Source of the DNA: Bryobacteraceae bacterium
GTDB taxonomy: Bacteria > Acidobacteriota > Terriglobia > Bryobacterales > Bryobacteraceae
Length of the DNA stretch: 64,000 nucleotides
Assembly: GCA_025928545.1 (NCBI GenBank)
Contig: JAICJH010000011.1
Coordinates: 56,998-120,997, forward strand
Direction: 5' to 3'
Part shown: positions 17,015-26,779 of the stretch, one piece after another
How the letters are laid out: each line of letters begins with the position of its first letter
How positions within the stretch are numbered: position 1 is the stretch's first letter
Position numbers and translations under genes: made by a program
The notes under the pieces: generated by a model
What the model was told of the DNA's origin: nothing
The model's database searches: none
Seen by the model: only the letters and a program-made list of their open reading frames with translations

Positions 17015-17608
17015 CTACTTCATCGAGGCGGCCAGATCCTGGGTCAGGACCCGGGCCCGCCGTGCCAGCTCCGCCGCCGTCGCGAGATCGCGGTTGTGAT
17101 ACTGGGCAGCCTGCCGAATCCACGCCCTTGCCCGGTTCACCGAATCCTTTTGCTCGGAATTCAAGCTGCGGCCGGTGAGTCTCCCGAGGATTTGATTCGC
17201 CTGATTCAGATCGGTGACATATGCAGCGTCGAGTTGCCTGCGTTCCTCGGAGCTCATAAGGGCTCCCAGCGACGGGGCCGGGGTTGGGGTTGGGGTCGGC
17301 GGTTGGACGATGACGGGTGGGACTGGCGCCGGCCTTCGCACGGGGGGTCTCACCGGAGGATTATTCGTAACCGGGGGAAACGGGCTTGGTTTGGCAGGTT
17401 CCGGAGCGGGTGCAGGTGGAGGAGTTGGTTCAACCGGTGGAATCTGGATCGGCCGAGGTATCGGCAATGGTTCTTCCGGAGGGGGCGCCGGAGTTGCAGC
17501 CGGGGCAGGAGCGGGAACAGGAAGCTGCACTACCGGTTTTTTGTGAAAAAGGCAACCGCCGGACACCAGCATGATGCCCGACAGCAGCACGATGCGAAAC
17601 TCTCTCAC
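17015..17608 (-). CDS. Proline-rich lipoprotein, unknown function
   Basis: A 197-residue protein with a signal peptide ending LVSGGC, a plausible lipoprotein cleavage site with Cys19. Residues ~25-120 are an extended Pro/Ala/Val-rich linker, the type that spans periplasm or peptidoglycan. The C-terminal ~75 residues form a helical domain with SSEERRQLDAAYVTDLNQAN and ARAWIRQAAQYHNRDLATAAEL, resembling TPR-like helical hairpins. Its start overlaps the stop of the histidine kinase by 4 bases, so it is the third gene of an NtrC-kinase-lipoprotein operon and may be a sensor accessory or target. No database family is recognised. Confidence 0.78.
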   Translation of the reverse strand: MREFRIVLLSGIMLVSGGCLFHKKPVVQLPVPAPAPAATPAPPPEEPLPIPRPIQIPPVEPTPPPAPAPEPAKPSPFPPVTNNPPVRPPVRRPAPVPPVIVQPPTPTPTPAPSLGALMSSEERRQLDAAYVTDLNQANQILGRLTGRSLNSEQKDSVNRARAWIRQAAQYHNRDLATAAELARRARVLTQDLAASMK

Positions 17609-19082
17609 GCGCGCCTCACAGGAAACGACAGAATCATCGTCGTGCCAGTGCCCGGAGCGCTGTCCACCCGGATATTGCCGTGGTGCAGATCCATTGCCCG
17701 CTTGGTGACCGCCAGCCCGATACCCGAGCCGCTGTCCTTCGTGGTGAAATACGGTTCGAAAATCCGATCCCGAACGCTTTCAGACATGCCAGGCCCATTA
17801 TCGGACACTGCGATCTCACAGTTGTTTTGCACCAGGGAAACCACGGTTCGGACCAGCCCCGCCGCGCTCCCGCCCAGCGCCTGGATCGCATTATTGACGA
17901 TATTGAGCAAACCCTGTTCAATCAGTCCACGATCCCCCTGGACCGTGAACGGCTTCGCAGGCCCGGTTATTTCGAGTTCCACTTTCGCCTGCGAGGCGGC
18001 CGGCCGCATGATTTCGATTACTCCGGCGGCGAGTTCAGCCGGATCGAATGTCGTGATGTCCAGTTCGAGCGGCCGGTTCAGATCCAAAAATGTGCGGACG
18101 ACTTTATCCAGCCGATGGACTTCGTTACTGACCATATCGATCTCGCCTTCGGCCTCAGGAACCTCGTCGGCGATTTTCATCCGCAGAGTTTCGAGCCGAA
18201 GCGCGATTGCATTGAGCGGATTCTTAATCTCATGAGCGACGCCGCGCGCGAGAGTGCCGATGGCGCTCCGCATCTGATCGGCATCGCGGCGCGCTCCCTG
18301 CATCTGCTGGCCAAGAAGTCCGAGTTTGTATTCCACCGCGGCAATTTCGCGATCGTCGCGATCCCTGGCCGGATAGGAAAGACCCAGCGGACGTCCGGTG
18401 GTAATCGTATCGATCGCTTTCCCGATTCGTTTGACCGGACGCAGCGCCAGATTCGCGGAGACGCCCGCCAGAACGACCGCTGCGAGCAACGCGAATAAAG
18501 ACGCCACCGCGGTGCTCCGGAGATCCGGAAGGATTTTGTCTCGCAGCAGAATCGGAGACACCAGCAACTGCACCTCGAAGACGGGTTTGTCCTGATCGGG
18601 TATTCCCATGGGAACGCGCGTTTCGTAATCGGTTCGCGAGAAGCCGATGGCTTTCACACGGTTCACAAAGTCGGAGCTCTCGAGGGCCTGCAGGCTCTCA
18701 CGGACCGGCGCGTTTTGGCCCTGTCGCGACGGAATCGACGAAACAACAACCTTCCCGTCTTCGTTCAGGATATTGATTTCGACGATGACCCCGGAGCGCA
18801 CGGCGGCTTGCTGGACAAGAAGATCGGCCAGATCTGTATCGGCCGCGAGGATCCGATTCCAGTTCTTCTTCGTTTCCTCGGGGCTCATGGCCGGCGCGTC
18901 CACGGTTCTGTCCGAGATATGGCCCGCGATTTCCGAGATGATATTCTTGCCCGCGACGTTGTTGCGCTCGAGCGCCTGAGCGAGCCAATTTTGACCGAGG
19001 CTGTCAATGTGGAGGATGAACAGAACCGTGACGATCACGGCGACCGTGGAAATGGAGAGCCCCAGCAGCCGTACGCGTAGTC

Positions 19083-19086
<4 letters not shown>
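17605..19086 (-). CDS. Two-component sensor histidine kinase with HAMP domain
   Basis: A 493-residue membrane kinase, partner of the adjacent NtrC-type regulator. An N-terminal transmembrane helix (~12-28), a periplasmic sensor region (~30-190), a second helix (~190-212) and a HAMP segment (LALRPVKRIGKAID) are followed by the catalytic core: H-box ARGVAHEIKNPLNAI with the phospho-accepting His (~residue 290), N-box LLNIVNNAIQAL, G1 SDNGPGMSE and G2 GSGIGLAVTKRAM. All motifs are intact. It overlaps the regulator by 4 bases and the downstream lipoprotein by 4 bases. The signal is unknown. Confidence 0.93.
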
Positions 19087-20468
<1,382 letters not shown>

Positions 20469-20472
20469 AGTA

Positions 20473-20868
20473 CTACTGTAGCGACAGGAAGGTGCGCGCA
20501 TTGACTATGCGAGTCCGGCCCCACTCCGCGGGGTAGTGACGGAGGTTGCCGGTGATCAGGTAATCCGCTTTTGCGGCTTCGGCGCATTCAAGAAAACGGT
20601 TGTCGTCATCATCGCCCGAAACCGCGATCCGGCCGGACACCTCGACGTGGAGCGCTGCACGCTCGAGAGACGCGAGAAGTTCAGAAGCCGGAAGGTGGAG
20701 CGCGGACAGTTTCGGTCTCGACAGAACGTCGCGATATTCGGCCAGAATATCGGAAGAAACACACGCGATAATGGTTCCCGAAGCGGCGAGGTGCGCTACA
20801 TGGGACTCGAGCCCGGCCGGTTTCCAGCAGGCCGAGACCAGAATATTGGTGTCGAGAACCACGCGCAT
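20473..20868 (-). CDS. PIN-domain protein, putative toxin component
   Basis: A 131-residue PIN-fold ribonuclease-like protein of the group annotated as putative toxin-antitoxin toxin. It starts MRVVLDTNILVSA with the first catalytic Asp (residue 6), has a Glu in DILAEYRDVL, and acidic residues in SGDDDDNRFLECAEAAKADYLITGN, completing the metal-binding set. No antitoxin-like gene is visible directly upstream (20869 onward on the minus strand), so it looks like an orphan. The stop is 4 bases before the preferred start of the NtrC regulator. Confidence 0.86.
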   Translation of the reverse strand: MRVVLDTNILVSACWKPAGLESHVAHLAASGTIIACVSSDILAEYRDVLSRPKLSALHLPASELLASLERAALHVEVSGRIAVSGDDDDNRFLECAEAAKADYLITGNLRHYPAEWGRTRIVNARTFLSLQ

Positions 20869-20933
20869 TGATTTGATCGTTGCACAGCCGCACGGGATGG
20901 CTCAGCCCCGCAGTGTGGGGCGAAGGAGATGGC

Positions 20934-21176
20934 TTGTCAGACGGGAACAAGGCAATTACGGGAATTCTGGCGATTCTGGTCCTGGTCGCGTTCGTGTCAT
21001 ATCGTGCCAGGAGTTTCCACTACTGCGTTGCCGGCAGCGGCGAGGCAGAAACAATCCACATTTCCAGCGGACCGTGTCCGGGTGACGAAAGCACGGACGG
21101 ATGGCGGCGCGCCGGACTGAAGGCAAAAGGTGAACTGATCGCCAACACGATCAGCAGGGCTTTTGGCGTCAATTGA
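20934..21176 (+). CDS. Small single-pass membrane protein, hypothetical
   Basis: An 80-residue frame starting at TTG with AAGGAG 5 bases upstream (20923-20928). Longer starts in the same frame lack a ribosome-binding site. The product begins with a short polar stretch, one hydrophobic helix (AITGILAILVLVAFVSY, ~7-23), then a Cys-containing segment (FHYCVAGSGE, GPCPGDE) and an amphipathic tail GELIANTISRAFG. I do not recognise the family. It lies 31 bases before the Thg1-like gene and could be cotranscribed. Support is the ribosome-binding site and membrane helix only. Confidence 0.5.
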   Translation: MSDGNKAITGILAILVLVAFVSYRARSFHYCVAGSGEAETIHISSGPCPGDESTDGWRRAGLKAKGELIANTISRAFGVN

Positions 21177-21207
21177 CCGAGTTTGTGACAATCGAACCTG
21201 AGGCTGC

Positions 21208-21900
21208 GTGAAAGACGATCTGGGACGGCGGATGAAACGGGACTACGAGGACGCGATGCGTCTGGTTTTGCCGCGCCGCGCCTATGTGGTGATTCGGATC
21301 GACGGGCGCGGATTCCATACATTCACAAAGCATCTGGAACGCCCCTATTCGCGAACTCTTGCCGACGCGCTGGATCGTGCGGCGATATCGCTGTGCGGAG
21401 AAATGATCGGATGCCGGTTTGCGTATGGGCAGAGCGACGAGTATTCATTCCTGTTGACGGATTTCGAGAAAGAAAACGCTGAACTTTGGTTCGACGGTAA
21501 TGTTCAGAAGATCGTCTCGGTCTCTGCCAGTTTGTTTACCGGCTATTTCAATCGGGCATTCGCGGGAGAGAAAATCGCGGCCTTCGATTCACGGGTGCTG
21601 GTGATTTCACAGCGGGCCGAAGTGGAGAAGTACTTTCTCTGGCGGCAACTGGATGCTTCGGCAAACAGTCTGAATATGCTGGCGTCCGCACATTATCCGC
21701 ATGCTGAGTTGGTTGGAAAGTCGAATACGGAAAAGCACGAGTTGCTTTTTGCCAAAGGCGTGAACTGGGCGAAACAGACGGCGGATTTCAAGCGCGGACG
21801 CCTTGTGAAGCGGTGCGCCGATGGGAATGCGTGGGAGACGGATTTATCGATTCCGGTTTTCAATCGGGATACCTCGTATCTCGACGCTCTCATTCCCTGA
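21208..21900 (+). CDS. Thg1-like tRNA 3'-5' polymerase
   Basis: A 230-residue member of the tRNA-His guanylyltransferase (Thg1) superfamily, enzymes that add nucleotides in the 3'-5' direction to the 5' end of tRNA. Conserved strings include IRIDGRGFHTFTKHLERPY (metal-binding Asp in RIDGRGFH, residues ~31-38) and YGQSDEYSFLL (second metal-binding acidic residues), then KYFLWRQLDASANSLNMLA and the GVNWAKQTADFKRGRLV tail. Bacterial members (TLPs) mostly repair truncated tRNA 5' ends rather than add the His identity G-1. The GTG start gives the family-typical opening MKDDLGRRMKRDYEDA. Confidence 0.9.
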   Translation: MKDDLGRRMKRDYEDAMRLVLPRRAYVVIRIDGRGFHTFTKHLERPYSRTLADALDRAAISLCGEMIGCRFAYGQSDEYSFLLTDFEKENAELWFDGNVQKIVSVSASLFTGYFNRAFAGEKIAAFDSRVLVISQRAEVEKYFLWRQLDASANSLNMLASAHYPHAELVGKSNTEKHELLFAKGVNWAKQTADFKRGRLVKRCADGNAWETDLSIPVFNRDTSYLDALIP

Positions 21901-21915
21901 CAGCATAGTGTCGGC

Positions 21916-22383
21916 TTAGTTCCTCGCTGACAGTGCTCCGTCGATGGCTTTTCGATAGTCGGAAAAATCGCGGCTGCCATGAATCGATGTAATCAGCGCT
22001 TTATCGGCGCCGTTCAGGACGTAGACGGTCCCTGTGGAGCCGGCATAGTCGTCGAAAGATTCTCCCAGGCCCAGGCGTTGAGCTTCCGCCCGGCTGGCTC
22101 GCTCACTCGCGGAATCCGTGACGTCGAAAACCACCAGCCTGACCTTTCCGGCATACGTTGACTCCACCTGATTCCACATGTCCTTCGTCATCATGCAGAC
22201 CGGACACCACTTCGCATGAACCTTTATCACGTAGGGTCTGGATGAATCATTCAGCGTGGCAACATCGATGCCGGCCACGTGGGGAGCCGGGTTGTCGATG
22301 TAAAGGATGACGCCAATTGCTGCGAGCAGCAGGATCGCGCCTGCGAAATACATTGCTAACTTTCGAATCATGGGGAGCCTCAT
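21916..22383 (-). CDS. Membrane-anchored thioredoxin-like protein
   Basis: A 155-residue protein with an N-terminal transmembrane anchor (residues ~7-28) and a periplasmic thioredoxin fold. The active site is KWCPVCMMTKDMW, a CPVC redox pair at about residues 60-63. The domain is close to the short thioredoxin/TlpA-like thiol-disulfide proteins. It converges on the Thg1-like gene and is followed, on the same strand, by nothing within 16 bases. Role in periplasmic disulfide reduction is likely; the partner is unknown. Confidence 0.8.
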   Translation of the reverse strand: MRLPMIRKLAMYFAGAILLLAAIGVILYIDNPAPHVAGIDVATLNDSSRPYVIKVHAKWCPVCMMTKDMWNQVESTYAGKVRLVVFDVTDSASERASRAEAQRLGLGESFDDYAGSTGTVYVLNGADKALITSIHGSRDFSDYRKAIDGALSARN

Positions 22384-22448
22384 TTCGCCGCTTCACGGAT
22401 ACGCACTACTTCAGGATATCGAGGAAAATTCCGGCAGCCGTCAATAAT

Positions 22449-22691
22449 TCAGCGCAGCCAGTCACTCTTTATCGGTTCCCGGATGACCGGTGGTTTCGCT
22501 CCGTATTGCCGGATTTCGAGCTCAACCGCGGCGATGTGCAGATCCATCTGTTGCAGGGCGATCGCGAGAGTAGTTTTATTTTCTGCGAGTTTTGCGAGAG
22601 CGCGGCGATGTGCCACGGCCCTGCCGTGTTCCGCACGGAGACTTTGCAACTTGCCGCGTTTCGCGAGCCAGGATTGAATCCACCTGGTCAA
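22449..22691 (-). CDS. Hypothetical 80-residue protein coupled to the DPP III-like peptidase
   Basis: The start ATG overlaps the stop of the peptidase gene by 4 bases (ATGA), which argues that this short frame is translated. The product is basic and mostly helical (RWIQSWLAKRGKLQSLRAE, then a Leu-rich heptad-like stretch), with no signal peptide or known domain. It may be a small coiled-coil protein. Evidence is translational coupling only, and the frame is short enough for chance. Confidence 0.45.
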   Translation of the reverse strand: MTRWIQSWLAKRGKLQSLRAEHGRAVAHRRALAKLAENKTTLAIALQQMDLHIAAVELEIRQYGAKPPVIREPIKSDWLR

Positions 22692-24310
22692 CGCAGATTA
22701 TCCGGGAATGAGAATACGGGGCTGACGTCCACCGGGATGTCTTTCGTTGTGTCCAGGACCTTTTGCAGTTCGGCCGGCATGGAGCCGTATTTCGCGAACC
22801 ACTTTTCACCGCGGATGCGGTCGCCGGTTGCTTCAATTTCAAGAAGCTCTTTGGCCAATTGCGCCAGCGCAACGGGCATTTTCGCGAAGTCCACTGCATA
22901 GCGGCCGCCTGCGAATGAGAGTGCTTTTGATTCGAGCAGGTAGTTGAATTCCATCATTTCGGCTTTGCCGTGGGCTTCGCCGGTTCCGAAGCGCACCGTC
23001 CGGAAAATACTGGCAACGTAGGAGGCGTAGTATTCATCCAGCGGGATTTTCGTGAGCACCTTTTGATCGACCAGCCACTTAAGACCGAACATACCGACGA
23101 CATCGGCCTTGGCTTCTTCCAAACCGCCGTAGGTGGGTCCTATGGCTTCGCGAATATCGATCTGTTTGCCGCTCACTCGTGAGTAGGCGGGGCCCAGGCC
23201 GTGGCAGATTTCGTGCATGACCACCGTAGCCATGAAGGCTTCGGCGGAAACTTTCGACGTTTGATTCGCCGGCATGAGGCGTTTGGAAATGGGCAGGATG
23301 ACGTTGTTGACGCGCGCATCCATGAAGTTGTTGAAGAAGATTTTTTTGGTGCCCTTTTCCTGATGGATGCGCGGATCGTTCGGAAGATTGTCGGCAACCG
23401 CCTGATAGCCGTAGCGGAGGTCGCCGGCGCGATAGGGCGCGTCCATCACTTCCATAGGAGTTGGCTGGCCGGCTTTCGAGGGGCGGTCGGCAGCTGCCAA
23501 AGGAAGAGCCTCCTGAATTTTCGGCACGTATTGCTGGTAGACGGAGAGCTTTTTTGTTTCGGCATCGTTGCGGATCAGGATAGATGCGCCGTAGGAAGTT
23601 TTGACGCCGAGGACATCATCGAGATAAGTCTCATATGGCGCGAAGATGATATCGACTTTGGGATCTTTCAGGTCCACCCAGGCGAGATCGCTCTTGTAGT
23701 AATCGTCGCTGAGAAGAGCATCGGCGCGGAGGCGGAGGAAGTTGGCAAAAGCCGCATCGTCGCTGAGCGCCGCGGCATCGCGAAGGTTCTTGGCCATGAG
23801 CGCGAGCAGAAACTTGAATTCTTCGTGATACGGGGTGGCGATGAGCTTGTCGCCCTGCCGCTTCACGACGGTAGTTCCGCTGTAGATGGCAGCCTTTTCC
23901 GCCGGATGCTGTTTGACGTACTGCTCGATTTGGGCGCGTGTCAGATCGTGAGGATAGAGGTCTCGCCCGGGAGGAAGCGGGTCGGTGCCGAAGAAGGGTT
24001 TGCTGTCGATCAGATCCCAACGGCTGCCGTTGATGTTGAGGAGTTGTTTGACCTGCGGGTTGGTGGTCTGTAAGTAGAGGCCGAGACCGGCGGAATCACT
24101 TTGGCGCCAATAGACTTCGTTCAGAAGGCGGCAGGCCTCGACCAGTTTGTCGACCATTTGATTGTCGCGGGCCGTGAGGCCGTCGGAATGGAAGGGCATC
24201 TGGACTGTCTTCCAGCGGGCCAGGCGTTCGGCAATGTTGGCGGCCGGCTGAGCCGATACGATGCCGCCGACTACGAAGAAGAGGGTGGAAAGCAGGCGTT
24301 TCCGCGTCAT
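22688..24310 (-). CDS. Exported M49-like metallopeptidase (dipeptidyl peptidase III-related)
   Basis: A 540-residue zinc peptidase of the M49-like group with an N-terminal signal peptide ending near VSAQPAAN. The zinc site is the pentapeptide HEICH in VVMHEICHGLGPAYS (~residue 370), with the second-helix ligand in GGLEEAKADVVGM. Classical DPP III enzymes use the hexapeptide HELLGH; some bacterial and plant homologues use a pentapeptide HExxH, as here. The upstream segment (residues ~30-330) has the DPP III-like mixed fold. It is likely periplasmic or outer-membrane-associated and removes dipeptides or small oligopeptide units. It overlaps the downstream 80-residue gene. Confidence 0.82.
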   Translation of the reverse strand: MTRKRLLSTLFFVVGGIVSAQPAANIAERLARWKTVQMPFHSDGLTARDNQMVDKLVEACRLLNEVYWRQSDSAGLGLYLQTTNPQVKQLLNINGSRWDLIDSKPFFGTDPLPPGRDLYPHDLTRAQIEQYVKQHPAEKAAIYSGTTVVKRQGDKLIATPYHEEFKFLLALMAKNLRDAAALSDDAAFANFLRLRADALLSDDYYKSDLAWVDLKDPKVDIIFAPYETYLDDVLGVKTSYGASILIRNDAETKKLSVYQQYVPKIQEALPLAAADRPSKAGQPTPMEVMDAPYRAGDLRYGYQAVADNLPNDPRIHQEKGTKKIFFNNFMDARVNNVILPISKRLMPANQTSKVSAEAFMATVVMHEICHGLGPAYSRVSGKQIDIREAIGPTYGGLEEAKADVVGMFGLKWLVDQKVLTKIPLDEYYASYVASIFRTVRFGTGEAHGKAEMMEFNYLLESKALSFAGGRYAVDFAKMPVALAQLAKELLEIEATGDRIRGEKWFAKYGSMPAELQKVLDTTKDIPVDVSPVFSFPDNLR

Positions 24311-24385
24311 GGGGTTATCGTAGCGCGTTGAAAGCCGGTCCGCGGGTAGAATTGTATCGGCTGGCGGTGGCCAGGATCAAATCCA

Positions 24386-25315
24386 ATGCGCTTGTCCGCT
24401 TTTTTGATTTTTTGCGCGGCTTTGTTTGGGCAGGCCGTTATCACGCCGCGCGATAAGGCGCCCCGGCAGGACGCGCCCCAGCGACTGCCGAAGGCGGATA
24501 TCCGCGTGGATACGAACGTGGTGCTGGTGCCGGTCACGGTGCTGGATCCGCTCTTGCGTATGGTGACGGGGCTGGAGGCCGAAAACTTTCAGGTCCTCGA
24601 GAATGGCGTGCCGCAAAAAATCACCTCCTTCGGCAGCGAGGATTCGCCGCTCTCGATCGGGATCGTGCTCGATACCAGCGGCAGCATGGGCCGAAATCTG
24701 GCGGTATCGCGACGGGCGGTTGTGGAGTTCTTCAAGTCGGCGAATCCGGAGGACGAAGCTTTTCTGGTGGAATTCAACGATCGCCCCCAGCTCGTAGTAC
24801 CGTTCACGCACAAGCTGGGGGAAATCCAGGATCGGATGATGTTCACGAAATCGAAAGGAAATACCGCGCTGCTGGATGGGGTGACGCTCGCGGTTGCCGA
24901 GATGAGGAAGGCCAGTCATCCGCGGAAGGCGTTAATCCTGGTTTCCGACGGCGGCGATAATCACAGCCGGTATACGGAAAGCGAAGTGAAGAACCGTGTG
25001 AAGGAATCCGATGTCCAGATTTATGCTATGGGGATCTTCACTGGCGGGGGAGATATCAACGACGATCCGGTGCTGCTTTCGCGACTGTCGGAACTGACCG
25101 GCGGCCGGCATTTCGAAACCAGGCTGGGGGACATGGTGGACGTGGCGCAGAAGATCGGTGTTGAATTACGCAATACGTACCTGCTGGGTTATACGCCGGC
25201 AGATTCCACCCGGGACGGGAAGTACAGACCGATTGTGGTAAAAGTGCAGCCGCCGCGGGGCATGCCCAAGCTGACGGCGTCCTGGCGAAGAGGTTATTTC
25301 GCGCCCACTCAGTGA
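24386..25315 (+). CDS. VWA domain protein, acidobacterial VWFA-related type
   Basis: A 309-residue exported protein with a signal peptide (MRLSAFLIFCAALFGQA) and a short linker, then a conserved pre-domain (VPVTVLDPLLRMVTGLEAEN with FQVLENGVPQKI), and a von Willebrand factor A domain with the complete MIDAS motif DTSGSMG (~residues 96-102), followed by the T and D positions (TALLDGV, SDGGDN). This combination is the VWFA-related acidobacterial domain (TIGR03436), multi-copy in Acidobacteria and a good taxonomic marker. Function is unknown; adhesion or metal-dependent scaffolding is assumed. It ends with a 7-base convergent overlap with ytxJ. Confidence 0.92.
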   Translation: MRLSAFLIFCAALFGQAVITPRDKAPRQDAPQRLPKADIRVDTNVVLVPVTVLDPLLRMVTGLEAENFQVLENGVPQKITSFGSEDSPLSIGIVLDTSGSMGRNLAVSRRAVVEFFKSANPEDEAFLVEFNDRPQLVVPFTHKLGEIQDRMMFTKSKGNTALLDGVTLAVAEMRKASHPRKALILVSDGGDNHSRYTESEVKNRVKESDVQIYAMGIFTGGGDINDDPVLLSRLSELTGGRHFETRLGDMVDVAQKIGVELRNTYLLGYTPADSTRDGKYRPIVVKVQPPRGMPKLTASWRRGYFAPTQ

Positions 25316-25695
25316 GTTCGGGTTGCTTCCGCCAGAAACTTCACGGTGACGTCCTGATGCGACGCGTCGGCTATCACTTTGCCGCGGCGGAGCACAATCA
25401 CCTGCGGAGATTCGTGGCGAATGCGGGTGAATTCCGCAATCTGGCGGCTGAGTTCGCGATCCTGTCGAACCAGAATTGTGTAGACCGGCACGTCGGGATT
25501 TTGAGCGATGAATTTCTTTACCTGCGATTCAGCGGCCCAACTGACTCCGCAGCTCGAACTGTGTTTGAACAAAACGACGAGTTCCTGATGCTGCAAATCC
25601 GCCAGAACGGGGAGCTTGCGTTCTTCTTCCTGAGCCGCCTGGGTTGCCGGCTTTGTTGCCGGCTGGGTTGCCGGCTTTGAGCGCCAACTGAACAT
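25309..25695 (-). CDS. ytxJ: YtxJ-like bacillithiol-system thioredoxin-fold protein
   Basis: A 128-residue protein of the YtxJ/monothiol bacilliredoxin-like family. The key string is VLFKHSSSCGVSWAAE with a single redox Cys (~residue 49), followed by the cis-Pro region RHESPQVIVLRRGK. These match the family tied to bacillithiol redox chemistry. It implies that the organism uses bacillithiol, which is established for some Acidobacteria and Bacteroidetes relatives. The N-terminus has a PAT-repeat (PATQPATKPATQ), encoded by a short tandem duplication. It converges on the VWA gene with a 7-base overlap. Confidence 0.85.
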   Translation of the reverse strand: MFSWRSKPATQPATKPATQAAQEEERKLPVLADLQHQELVVLFKHSSSCGVSWAAESQVKKFIAQNPDVPVYTILVRQDRELSRQIAEFTRIRHESPQVIVLRRGKVIADASHQDVTVKFLAEATRTH

Positions 25696-25760
25696 AAGGG
25701 CCGTCCTTTTCCACTCTACCGTGCTTGCAATCGGGATGCCTGAGGCTGTATCTTCGTCTG

Positions 25761-26711
25761 GTGAACATTTCGAGACGCACCGTCATCTCCGCTCTGTCCG
25801 CCGCGGCTGTCGTGAAGGCCCAGCGGCAGCCTCCTCCGAACTGGAAGCCCCGGCTCGGCGTGCTTTGCAGCTATTCCGATGCGAACCTGGAGTTCGTGAA
25901 GTCGGAAGGTTTTACCAGCATGCAGCTTCGGCTCGATCCGGACAAGCTGGACGATGCAGGCATCGCGGCGATCAAAGATAAGGTCGCCAAAGCGGGAATC
26001 TTTGTGTCTTCGCTGGCGTGCGACGGGAACCATATCGACCCGGATGCCGCCAAGCGGGAGAAGCAGGCGCAGTACACGCTGAAAATGATCGACTTGGCGG
26101 GGAAACTCGGGGTGGCGCATCTCGGCGGGCAATCCGGAACGATTCCCGGTCAGCCGTTGCAACAACAGGTGGATGAAATCGAGCGGGTGTATACGGAGCG
26201 CTATTTCGCCGCGTGCGAGAAGAACAAGGTCCGCATTTTGTGGGAGCCTTATGCGGGCGGGCCGAATATTGCCACCGGGCCGGTTGGCTGGGAAGCATTG
26301 TTTAAGAAGTTCGGCAACAGTCAAAATGTGGGGCTGCAGTTCGATCCTTCACACCTGGTTTGGCAAATGATGGATGAAGTGGCGGCGGCGCGAGAGTTCG
26401 CGGACAAGATCTACGACGTTCATCTGAAAGACACGGAGATTCTGACCCATGTGCTGAAGCGTGGCGGGATTCAGCCCGTGAACCGTCAGAGTTGGTGGAG
26501 ATTCCGGGTGCCGGGTTATGGATCCGTGAACTGGAAGGGCTTCTTCTCGGTGTTATCGGAAATCGGGTACAAGGGCGCGATGAATATCGAGAATGAGGAT
26601 AATTTTTACTATCCTGCCTACGCGAACGGCGATTTCACGGAGCAGTACAAGCGCGGTTTCAAGGTGGCGCATGAGTTCTTGAAGACCCTGGTGCCGCCGG
26701 TCGCCGGATAA
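25761..26711 (+). CDS. Tat-exported sugar phosphate isomerase/epimerase-like TIM barrel
   Basis: The product is a xylose isomerase-like TIM barrel (IolE/YcjR type). The GTG at 25761 is preferred over an in-frame ATG at 25725 because it starts a clean twin-arginine signal: NISRRTVISALSAAAVVKAQ. Residues further on include GVLCSYSDANLEFVKSEG, LAHLGGQSG, a metal-site-type NKVRILWEPYAGG, and VGLQFDPSHLVWQ, KIYDVHLKDTEI, MNIENEDNF, which supply the Glu/Asp/His ligands expected of the fold. Exported members of this family are common in Acidobacteria and Planctomycetes, but substrates are mostly unknown. Confidence 0.85.
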   Translation: MNISRRTVISALSAAAVVKAQRQPPPNWKPRLGVLCSYSDANLEFVKSEGFTSMQLRLDPDKLDDAGIAAIKDKVAKAGIFVSSLACDGNHIDPDAAKREKQAQYTLKMIDLAGKLGVAHLGGQSGTIPGQPLQQQVDEIERVYTERYFAACEKNKVRILWEPYAGGPNIATGPVGWEALFKKFGNSQNVGLQFDPSHLVWQMMDEVAAAREFADKIYDVHLKDTEILTHVLKRGGIQPVNRQSWWRFRVPGYGSVNWKGFFSVLSEIGYKGAMNIENEDNFYYPAYANGDFTEQYKRGFKVAHEFLKTLVPPVAG

Positions 26712-26779
26712 CTCCCGGTTTAACGGTCGCGATACCGTAAAGGGCGCTTCTGGCGTGCCATTGCGGGGATAATGGTGAA

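Noticed and set aside
23201..24073. 290-residue open frame opposite the DPP III-like peptidase
   Set aside because: Shadow of the real gene; no family features.
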